A stretch of DNA of 64,000 bases from Anseranas semipalmata. Lineage: Eukaryota; Chordata; Aves; Anseriformes; Anseranatidae. The notes beneath the pieces were generated by a model. It did no database searches. It was not told where the DNA came from and saw only the letters and a program-made list of their open reading frames with translations. The DNA lies in contig VXAA01005204.1 of assembly GCA_013399115.1 (NCBI GenBank), positions 199,768 through 263,767 of the forward strand. Direction: 5' to 3'. Made by a program: the position numbers and the translations under genes. Within the stretch, counting starts at the first letter, position 1. Each line of letters begins with the position of its first letter. Shown piece after piece: positions 28,601 through 40,600 of the stretch.

Positions 28601-31600
28601 AGAGTAATGGAGGTCTTTGCACAGCCAAGAACAAAGGTGTCTGTGTTGCGTCAGGAAACAGACTGAGAAAGGGGTGACTTCCAGCTCCAAAGCCTTCCAA
28701 ATCTGCCCCTCTCTTTCCATCCCCCTACAGTAAGTCCATGCTTGCAAAGAATCAATTAAGAACAGAAACATGCCACAATTTTGTATGACACTGAATAAGA
28801 CAACCATATTTGTACAGGAAAGAAAAAGCTAATTTTCTTAAGGGATACATTTTGCTTGCTCTCTCTTTACCAAGAAGAGAGAAAACAGCATTAGTGCAAA
28901 AATAGTAATTCTTCTGCATTTATCCTTAATGTCTGTTGAAGAAACTGGGTGATATAACTGGCCCATCTGCCAAAGACATTAGAGAAGGATAACTGATCAC
29001 TATTCCTTGTATAGTAAATCCTGGAGAAAGTCCTTTGAAGAGGGGTTATTGCAAGGTCCATTTAGGAAAAACAGACTGTGGGAGGAGAATGTGGTGCAAT
29101 CAAGTGGTATATGTTTCCCCAGACATTAGCAAAGCACCAAAATGCTGTATTTCTGTGGTTTCCCATGATTAGATTTATAGATAAGTTAGGTGTGGAACAG
29201 GATTGGTTTACAACATATTTTTATATGTAATTCCCAAGAAAACTGGCTAGAGTTAGACAGATGATTAAGTTCTGCCACACTTCACTTTACTGACAATATA
29301 CTGAATTCCTAAATTGCCACAATTTGCCAAAATTTTTTGAGATTAGTCTCTCCTGGAAAAAGAATGTGAACTAGTCAAAATGTTTGATGATTTTCTGATG
29401 TATCCTAGGGGACCCCTAGGGGATCACGATGGCTAAATTTACTAGATGCTCTTGGGATTGATAGGCTGGCATAATATGCCATCTAATCTTCTCTGAGCCA
29501 ATATTTAAAGCTTAAAAAAAAAAAGACTTAAGAGGGAGAATATTGAAAAAATACACAGATTAAATGGGAAAAGATCTTTCAATACTTGAACTAACTATGA
29601 ACACTTGTGTTTAAAAAACATAAAGTAACAAAGATGTTTTAAATTGAAATTCCTGTATGAGCATTTCAATAGTATCTTTCAAAGGTAAATGAAAATCATA
29701 CCTGACCATAGCAACCTGCATAATGAATAAGGCTTGGGTGATCTTTTGAGCAACTTAATTCTGCAATAGCTTCCGTTTCGCTCACCATCCACCGAACACA
29801 CTCCAGCTGACCATTCTAAACAAATAAAAAAAAAAAAAATTAAAAAAATTCCAGCTGTTTCATTCCAAACACATCTACTAAACAGGGAAAAGCTTATCAG
29901 AATTATTAGTATGTTATGAAATTCCAGTTTGTTTGAAAGTTTGTCTTTTATCTGCTCTCAAGTATTGCACTTGTTTATCTTGCTGTCCTGGATCAAATAT
30001 AGTTTGGCTATTTATAATTTGCTGTCAGCTCAAACTTACTGTGATTTCCATCTTTTCCCTTCTAAAACTACAGCTGAATAAATGTATTGGTACAGAAAGT
30101 TTGCTGAATGGCACCACAGCAGACACCAGTTCAAGAGGCAGTGAAATAGTATTACATACACAATCTGATCCCTATTATTAGATTGTTCAGACCAAAACCA
30201 TAGCTCTGCTTCTATTCACTCATACAGCAAGGCTCAATAACTTAATAAGATCATTTGCTGGAGCAGAGTTAACAATCTCTCTCCCAACCTCAAAACTCAA
30301 GTTTTCATTGCTCAATAATTAAGTGCATGCTTTCTAAGTTATTATTATGTATTTAGTATCTGAACACCTAATCCTCATGGGTTAGGATCTGTGATCAATT
30401 CTTTACAAACACAAACAAGGAGATGGTTCTTGCTCTGAACACCTTTTTCGGAGTTCCAAACTACTATGCATGCTCACAGAAGTTTGCAAGTTTCTATGAA
30501 GTGGGATGTAGATGCTGCAAAGACAGATTCTCTTCAGAGTGTGTTTGTGGCTCAGTGTAAATTCAACAGTTTTTAGTAGCTTCTCTCGCTGCAGTGTCCC
30601 GTTTCAGCAACAGTACCTCAGTAAATGCAGCTTGACATAACCTTCATTCTGACCTGCTCCTACTTCACTATTTAACTGTTATTTTCATAAAGGTTGTTAT
30701 AGTCTTTATAGCTAGAACAATCATTTCAAGCACTCAGTCAAAACCTCATGCAGGCCAACACAGAAAACATAAAAAGCTGTCCGCATGCATAAAAAGCTAT
30801 TTTGGAAAGGAAAGAAATATCCATTTAAGTTTCAGACTTATTTTTATGAAAACAAGGAGAAGGATGTAATAAATATTAACTCATTTAAAATTATATGGAA
30901 GAAAGAAAAAAATGGAGTCAAATTAATCTGATTTTTTTTTATTTATTCTGTATGTAAGTATGTATATACACATTGAAATGCATACTGTTTTACTTTACTT
31001 ACTTTCCTCTATTTCTCTTAATTTCAGGAACAAAGTAAAGCAATGAAACTATCCGTATTCTTTTTATTATGCTAGAAAAATCTTCAGCACCAAATTCGGG
31101 TTCAAATATTAGTTAAGCATGCCTAACTAATAACTGTGTTTTATTTTTCTTTGTGTCACAACCAAGTAAAATCTTTTTGTATTTTTAAAATTAAGGTAAT
31201 TAATAAATAAAATGAACTACCTGCTAAATAACATATTTTTTTTCTTATTTGTGGAGGGTTTCTCCACAAATAATTGAAATAAACTATCAACATGACTAAG
31301 TGATTGGACATAACATACAACTCCATTTTCATTCTCTAGCTTGTAGCTCAATGTCAGAAAGAAGTCCAGAATCCAAATCATTTGCTGTAATAACTCATTC
31401 CTTACTGGCAAATGTTACTCATTGTCACTGATTTGTCTGCTGAAATTCTCTTCCATGGAAATTTATGTTCCTGTATAGAAGTCTTCTATCATTCTGATAG
31501 TCACTATTCTTGCTGCATGTCCCACATATCATTACCAGAGCTACAGTAGTATAACGTAACAGCAAGAAGAATAAAGTCCATTCTATCAGCATCCACAACA

Positions 31601-34600
31601 CTTTTGAAGTAAGGATCAAGAGCTATATAGTTTAGTTATGCCAAATAACTTTAAGGCTCTCACACAGGACAAGTCCAGCCATGCAGGTCATCATTAGAAA
31701 CACTTGGGCCTGAGTGTCCTCACTTATGTGAAAAATTCCATTACGCTTGCACGCTTTTCTAGAAACGTCAAGGTATGTTCAAGTGTCATAGCGACTAAAG
31801 GAACTAATTATTAAAAAGCCAACCTTTCTGGAGAAAAAGACAAGAAGTATTACTATCTTATAAATGCATTATCTACCTACATTGAAATAGCCATATTTCA
31901 ACAGAAAGAAAACTATTTCCAACTAAAATTGTAAGGTTTTAAATTGACAGACTGTTACTATTCGGGTTGGACATGGGCCAGGGTATTGAAGCTAAATATC
32001 TTACTTTTATAACAGCAATTCATTAGTGCAGCAAGATATTAGTTTAATTTTGTTTTCATGTGCTTGTCCCAGGAAAAGAAAATAATCCCTGAAACCTGCA
32101 TAAGATCACCAGGTCATTGGAATGAACTCTCAGAGATGCAAACCTGCAGGTTGGAATCCACCAGTTCTCTGTCAGTTTCTAAAGTTTTTCCAAGAAGCAA
32201 ATAACAATAAAAACAACAACAACAACAACTGAAAAATCAGAAACTCTTGTCAACCCTTTCCTTGTTTCTTTTTAAGGTACTCAGTGACTAAGAGGAATGG
32301 CATTCGGCCATCCAATCTTACTAAAGACAAACAATCAGTTTGACTAAATTATCAGTCTTCCTGTACACTTCCAGGTTTTACTTTAGTGCAGAAACACCAA
32401 TTATTTTCACATTTCCCTATATAATAGGTTTTCCTGTAAGTTTTGACGTTAATTTTTGCAGTTTCTGACAGGTTGCTCTGTCACATGTACATTTTAACTT
32501 TGATGCAACTGTTCTAGACAACCAAAACATTTCAACTCCAGATGTGGATCAGTTATTTCATGCTTTGTAAACACGGTCTCACACCTTTCTTTCAAGATTA
32601 TACATATATTTGTAAAAACTGAAGAAACTGTTACGCTCTCTAAAGACACAGCTGAGTCTGAATTAAAGGAATGTTCCCCAGAATATAGCAATTTTTTTTA
32701 GTTAGTTAACTGACTTAAAAGTGAACATGTATTCATTGACAACAATGTATAAAACATCAGTGTTATACAGCTGACACCGTATCCTGCACAGAAATCCATT
32801 TCTATTTGCTTATGTGGTACTAGACAACTGGTCTTTTTGTTCTCATTTAATGAAAGGCTGGAAAAATAACATCCTGTTGAATGTATTACTTACTGCCATC
32901 ACAGAAAGAAACTAAATCACCTTTATGTCATGTTACAGTACAGACAGAGACTATGTTACCTTTATTGCTAATCCAGCCGGCGTTAGCTGCTCGATGTTTC
33001 TTTCATTCAAACAGTCTTCGCCCATCAAAGAAGTGAGATGCTGCAGGCATTCTGCATGTCCCTTTGATGCTGCCACATGCAACAGATTGTTGTCACATTC
33101 ATCGTGAATCTTATCCAGATTATCTGCTGCTAAGTGTGGCTGTTAAAGAAGTCGTTATGTTAGTTACAGCTGGGGATAAAAAGATACACAGAACTTTAAG
33201 CCTCAGAACCAAGATACAAGACCAAAGACATTTTCCCATAGGCGTGTTCTTTTACAACTCACAAGCAGGAGCTTTTAACTTTTCTGTACAGCTACTGGCT
33301 ACCACTAGTGAAAGGATAGAGGCAGTATGCTCACTAGCTTGATTTACTGCTTAATTTCTCTCCATCTAGTGTAAATGCCATATAACAGGCAAGATCTTGA
33401 GTAGCTTTAAGTCTTCATACTAGTTTGTTCAACAATGCAGTTGCAAAAAAAAAAAAAAAAAAAAAAAAAANNNNNNNNNAAAAAAAAAAAGGCATTTTCA
33501 TAATTTCTGTCTGTTTTGCAATTGGTTTATCTTCTCTCCTCCTTTTTTCGGGGGTGGGGTGGGGGAAGCATTATATTAATGAGTAATTGAACAGAAAATA
33601 TCCATGACTTCTAAAAATGTTCCCGTTTAATTCTGCTTATAACAAAATGGTAGCTTTTATTAAGCACAATCTACAATGTAGTTAAAACACAAGGCAGAAG
33701 ACTTTTATTTGGTAGCTTGTTGCCATTAAAAAAAAAATAAAAAAAAATTGTTGGAGTATTTACCTGAAGTAATTCACAACCATGACCTAATACATTATTC
33801 TTGCCCAAGTCTGATTTTCAGACAAAACAATTGGACTGATAAACTCCAGAAGGAAAATGGAGGAAGGAACATAGAGTTAAGCAGTAACAATAAGTTCCTA
33901 GAGTTGTGCAGCCTTGCCAGAGTACTATTTGGTGAATATACTTGACATACAGGTTTTGATCTGTTTGGAAAAAATATGTATTTTCTGCACATCTACCTAC
34001 TTAGTATGACCTCATTTTCTTTGTTTGTATTGTTTTCACTGTTTTTACCAATTCCTATTTTTGGGTGAATTCCATCTACTTTTATTTCTTAGTGAGCATT
34101 CTAATATACTCTTCTGCCTCTGTCTAGTCTTTGAATGTCTGCCTTTGTTTTCGCTGCTATGTTAATAGCATGCCTTTGTGCTTGAGCTAGACTGGTAAAC
34201 AGAGGAGCTCAACAAAAATCTAACAAAAACAGTTCTTATATATACACTGGGCCTCCACCAGCCATTCTGACTGGAGCTCGCATGCTCTGCATCATTGTGT
34301 TCACTTGCATCTAGTTAGTTTGGAAAACATCACTGATAGTGTCTGATCACAGTGCTAGAATTTACTGAAAACTTCATATGGGTCAGAGGCCAATGAGCTC
34401 TTTCTTTCTAGAGAAAGCTCCTGGCTGAGAATACTGCCGCAACAAGCCAGCATAAACACTGCTGAATAGTAACCAGAATACAACAGAAGCCCCTCTGTTC
34501 CCACCGTCAGCCTCTAAATAACAACTGAGGCATACCACTAATAATAACAAAACAACCCACAAATGTTTTTTAACCCATTTAAGATTTAAATTTGATATTC

Positions 34601-37600
34601 AAGTGATCTCAACAGTTAAAATGCCCACCTTCTATATGATTTCAGTTTACTGCATACACTAGCAATTTTGCCCATGTTTACATAAAAATAGGATCTTGGT
34701 TTTGCTACATACTTGATTTAAAGGTGAAAACTTTCCATTTGGAAGCCAATTTGCCTAATTTCTGAGGAGCATACAAGATAAAAAAGGTGGTGATGCAAAA
34801 TACATACTTTATAAGCTTTGCTGACTTTATGAACCACATCACAGAACTCTCTTATTCTACGTGGTTTATGAAAAACATGATACTTACCAGCAATGATATT
34901 TGGCCTTCCTTTACAATGTTTAAGATGCTCTTAAATTTTTTCACCTCTTCACTCCTCTCTTCTGGGCCCACTGCACTGCTCCAGTTCATATTCAGTTCCT
35001 CAAGCTGCTTGCTTTCTGCCACTGACGTCTGCAGGTGAAAAGTCCTCAGGTGGCAGTTTGGCATAGTCTTCTCAGTTTTGTGAGCCTGAGCATCAACAAA
35101 TGTCCTACAGAGGAAACCCTTTCCCTGGGCTTCAGATTCATGGACTGAGCTACACTTAACTAAAGGCTGGGAAAGCTCTGATTCTTCTGTTAAATGCTTG
35201 TGCTGATCAAGGACAATGGGCTGCGTTTTTCTCAGCTGAGAGCCTTTCACAGGAGAGAGAACACAGAACTGTGTCACCCCAGAAGGCGAGTTCTCTGTGC
35301 TCCCTGTAGAGCAGCTCTTGCCACTAACACCGTTGACTGTTGAACATACACCCAAAAGTTTTTTCTCAGGAGCTACCTTTGTGAAAGGAACAAGTTGCTG
35401 GCTTGATTTAATATAAGGCACATCCAAAATTTCATCCATATCCAGGTCATAGTGCTCCAGCTCCCCAAGCAGAACAGGCTCAATATTTTTACTTTTAAGG
35501 TTCTCTCCTTCTCCTGGGCTCTGGTCGTCATTTGAAGGCGCAGGCTGGGAATCGCTGCCTTTCTGGTATTCTCCCTTCTGGTTCTTTTGGTCATCGCTTT
35601 CATTGTTCTCAGAGCTCTCCGGCTGGTGCTTTAATGGGGAAACCCTTTTCACTGGTCTGAATTTATTGCACACATCTGCAATTCCTGTTGTTTTCTGTGT
35701 ATTTCCGATAACAGTTGAGACTCCACAGTTCCAGCTGCTGCTGGAAACTGGAGAAATAGAAGAATATGACTTAGAACTGCTTATCCACTACCAGGTGAGT
35801 GACATGATATAGCATGCTTCAAAGATATACCCGGTTAAGCACTGGAAACCAGAATTAGATGATACCATGCCACATTCATATCTAAACAGATTTAATTGCA
35901 ACTCTAAGAAAACAGCTGAAGAATTTCACACTGTAGAACAGAAATCTTCAAACAGGACATACATTGTAATCATTTATAAATAAAGTAGTTTTAATCAAGT
36001 AATGGGCACCAGTAAGAGCCTAGTAGCATTTACGGTGGCCTTAACCCACCTATGCTAGTTTGCACTCTGCTTTTTGCACATCTCTGGTCGCACAGAGATG
36101 CATCAGAAGAGTAGGATGACTTTCCTGGGGGGTCAATAAAAGGCTTGGTTACAATTTTTTTAAGTGGACTTGTTTCAGCAACAGCAACAACAATTTATAT
36201 TTTAAGGCTTGTTATCTCTGGAAGATGTATTTTTTCATACAAGAACTGGAAATCCTGTTTTCATCAAAACAGCATGTCAAGAGATGGGATGCTTCCCCTC
36301 CAGTCCGCCCTGGGGTACTGAGTCCAGTTCTGGGCTCCCCAGTGCAAGAAAGACACGGTCTTCCTAGACAAAGTCTAGCATAAGACACAAAGATAATTAA
36401 GGGACCGGAGCCTCTTTCATATGAAGACAGGCTGAGGGAGCTGGGACTGTTCAGCCTGCAGAAGAGAAGGCTCAGGAGAATCTTATCCATGGGTACATAG
36501 ACATGATGGGAGGCAATGAAGAAGAGGGAGGCTCTTCTCAGTGGTGCCCCCTGACCAGATAAGAGGCAATGGGCACAAACTGAAACACATGAAATTCCAA
36601 CTGAACAGAATTGTAAGGGTATATAGAAGCAGAGTGTCTGCTCCTTTAAGGGTATTTGGTCAAGGACCAAATGCAACAAGGGATAATAAGAAAAGGAAGA
36701 AGTGATGGGAACCAAAACATGGTCAGATTTGCTAATTGATAAGGAAAGAAATGGAATGTGGGAATATTGATTCAAGCAAGGTTGTCTGAATGAGGATTTC
36801 TGGATTGGGATGATAAGAAGTAAAGAACCATAAGCAAAATGTTGAGAAACAGACCTGACAAAGCAAAAATGGGGGCAACGGCATGAAATAAACCTCCCAG
36901 TCACATTAGTTGATAGGCTATCTAACTACGGGCGCAACTTCCAGGAAGATCAACCTGGATTTTGCAGCTGATAATATTGTGAACTGTAGGGCTGGGGTAG
37001 CCCAGACTGGGCAGGGCAGAAACTGTGGAGCTCTGCAAACCCATGGGGGTGTGCAGGAGGGAGGAGGAGCAGGAGGAATGAAGGGGTAAGTAAAAAAGGG
37101 TATAAAAGAGTTGCATATAAAACAGGGAGCTCAATACACTTGTCTGGCTGGGCACTGTACTTGATAACCACAGTCTGTCCTGTCTTCTTATGTTTCCTCA
37201 TCAAATCATTTTCTAACTCTCTCTCAGCTTATTCACACTCTCTCTCCCATGTGTATGTGTGCTGTGAGACCTGTGCGTGCCTGAGTGGAGATTGTTACCA
37301 GCTACTGGAGTCAGACAGGGGTGCAGGCCCTGCGGACTGTGGTGTCAGCTACCGGAGTGAGTGGGGGTCTTCTCCCAGCCATGGGGCAGGAGCGCTGTGT
37401 GCTCCCAGACCAGCAACTGGGGGGACTGGCGTGAGTGAGGCAAGCGGGGGGCTCCACACCGGCATCTGGAGTGGGGCTGCAGGTCACAGCCCATGTGCCT
37501 GGAGCTGGCTGCTGGCAGGGGGCCGGGCGTCTGTATCTTCCCCAGCCTGGTGTGCGTGGGGTATGCGTGTGCATTCGCTAGCAGATGTTAAGCTGGACTC

Positions 37601-40600
37601 GCGGCGAGCAGCGGGGGCCTCGGGTCCTTGCGAGTGTGGCGTGCGTGAGGGTGAGCGCGTGAGTGCTGCGTTCTGCAGCGACCTTCAAGCTGGACCGGCC
37701 AGCGAGATGGTGACCCATGAAGTGGGTAAGGGGCCCGGGGTCCGGGCAGGGTGCTGGGCGGACAGAGGGGCCGTGCCGGCCATTTGAAGGATCCACAAAT
37801 GTGCGTGTGCTTGTGAACCTGGAGAGAGAGAGAGAGAGCGTGTGTGTGTGTGTGTGTGTGTGCGTGCACTAGTGAACTTCTGTCTCCACCAGCTGGAGAG
37901 GCGAAGGGGTCTTGGCTGTCTGCGTCCATGTTTTATGTGAGTCCTGGTGAAGGCAGCCCTTGGCTGGGGCAGCCTGTGTGGCCAGTTGTGTCAGTGTGCT
38001 GTCTGTCCGTATGTGTCTGTGTGTCTCTGGGACACATGCTCAGCTTTGCCACTGTCTGGACCTGCAAAAGGGAAAGTGGCAGCTGCATCCCCCAGCCTGG
38101 GCAGAGACCCTGGGTCCCTGGGCACCGGGATGGGCCCCAGCAGCTGGGCAGGAGTGGTCCTGCACTAGAAGAGGCGGCCACAGTCTTTACCTCACTTAAC
38201 AAGAAGAAAACACCATTTCACTGTGACATTAGTCAAACACTGCAACCAGCTGCCCAGAGACATTTTGGAGTCTCTGTGTCGTGTTCAACAAGGCCAAGTG
38301 CAAGGTCCTGTACCTGGGCCAGGCAATCCCAAGCACAAATACAGGCTGGGTGGAGAACGGATTGAGAACAGCCCTGAGGAGAAGGACCTGGGGGTGTTGG
38401 TGGATGAGAAGCTCAACATGAACCAAAAATGTGCGCGTGCAGCCCAGAAGGCCAACTGTATCCTGGGCTGCATCAAAAGAAGCGCGGCCAGCAGGTCAAG
38501 GGAGATGCTTGTCCCCCTGTACTCGGTCCCTGTGAGGCCCCACCTGGAGCACTGCATTCAGGTCTGGGGCCCCCAACACAAGAAGGATGTGGACCTGTTA
38601 CAGTGGGTCCAGAAGAGGGCCACGAAGATGACCAGAGGGATGGAGCACCTCTCCTATGAAGACAGGCTGAGAGAGCTGGGGTTGTCCAGCCTGGTGAAGA
38701 GAAGGCTCCGGGGACACCTTATAGCGGCCTTCCAGTACCTAAAAGGAGCCTACAGGAAAGCAGGAGAGGGACTCTGTCAGGGAGTGCAGTGATAGGACAA
38801 GGAGTAACGGCCTTAAACTGAAAGAGGACAGATTTAGATTAGATATTAGGAAGAAATTCTTTCCTATGGCGGTGGTGAGGCCCTGGAACAGGCTGCCCAG
38901 AGAAGCTGTGGATTTCCCATCCTTGGAAGTGTTCAAGGCCAGGGTGGATGGGGCTTTTGGTCTGGTGGGAAGTGTCCCTGCCCATGGCAGGGGGGTGGAA
39001 TTAGATGATCTTTAAGGTCTCTTCCAACCCAAACCATTCTATGATTCTGTATCTGTGAAGATACTCAAAACTCAACTGGACATGGTCCTGGGTAACTAGC
39101 TCTAGCTGACCCCGTGTGAGCAGAGAGGTTGAGCTAGATGATTTCAAGAGGTCCCTGCCAACCTAAACTATTCTGTGATTCTGTGATCTGAAAATTAAGC
39201 CTACTTATTCAGCTGTGATGTTTCTTTTTCCATTTCTCCTCTGTATCCTGGGCTTCTCAGTCCAATTTTCCATCCCCTAATATGCATATATTTATATACA
39301 CACACACACATACCTATAGCTCTGGAACTTCCCGAGCATTATTTCAGCACATTGGAGCTTGACCAGTGAATCTGACTTGGAAAGAAGAAAGGGAGCTTGA
39401 GACACCTGAACTCTTAGTCCTATTGGACCTGCATTCTTTCATACCGTCCCAGCTGGTGTTATTTATGTTACCCTTAATCAGTGGAACTCTGGTAAAGAGT
39501 TTTCTTTATTTTGTTATTTTCAGCAGAGTGATGGTACCAAAACCACTAAAGCCTTTAGGCAGTTTCTCCTTTCTGCACTCCTCTTACTGTACACTAAGAG
39601 TTAATGCATCCTCAAAGTCAAGAATGCAGTTTAAACATAGCAGATTTATTACATGTGCTAACTGCATATCAGGGGGATCTAATTTGTGGTTAAAACACAC
39701 AATTTGCCATGAACACCTTCCTAAGGAAACAGATATATACACTTTCACTGCAACATTAACGTCTGAAGTGAAAGATTAGTATAGCTTAGTTGTTACGGAT
39801 GTCTGAAAATTACCTTAATACTTTTGGAAGTGCTCAAGAATACATTTCCGAAAAAGAAAAAGAAATAAAAATAATAATAATCAGAAGGCATGTAACTTAG
39901 TGGGCCAATACAAAGAACGCACTGTACTGACTTATTTATGTATTGTATAAGATTCTAGGTTCAAAGGCCTACACTTTTATGTTGGTTTTATTTACATGTG
40001 AAATTTTTTCCAAGTGATACAGGGAAATGGATACCATATGTTTCCCAGCTGTTTTGTTCTGACAGGAACTATTAAGCTCTCAGTATGGAAATGAATTCTG
40101 TCTGCGTTTTATGAAAACACTGCTTTCAACACAGGGGTCTAGACAGAGGAAAAGGCATCAACATTTTGTTTGTTGTCACTTTCTTTAAGCTTACATTTAT
40201 TTTGTTGCTTTGCTTTTTCCACTTTCTAACCTTAATAACAAGTATTTACAGAAACCACTGATGATAAAACTGTAAAATCGGACACCACAAAGAAGCAATG
40301 ACCTTTGTTACAAATCTGTCTTGGATCATTGCACAGTCATATATTTCTCTTTTCTTTCATTACAGCTAGAGTGGAGTAAGGCAACTGCATTTCTTCATTG
40401 TTTTGCTTCCCAGCATATTGGTGGAGCATTTCTTTACAAACACTAGCTCCAGAAAAACAAATTGAGACACCAAGGACAATTAGCAATATTTTTACTGACT
40501 TATGAACATATTCTTTACTTAATTTGGATGATGAATTTACACTGCATTTAACAAAGGATTAGAGTATGGCATTTAACCGCATAAGCAGTAGGGAGGAAAG

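Noticed and set aside
36212..36904. Open frame of 230 codons (minus)
   Set aside because: It is the antisense of the old CR1 fragment and the start of the LTR-like element. No domain is present.
37140..37787. Open frame of 215 codons (plus) in the LTR-like block
   Set aside because: It lies in GC-rich sequence with few chance stops. There is no recognisable domain, and frames are also open on the other strand.
38223..38792. Open frame of 189 codons (plus) as a host gene
   Set aside because: It begins in the old CR1 and passes into the younger CR1, so the join is an accident of insertion.
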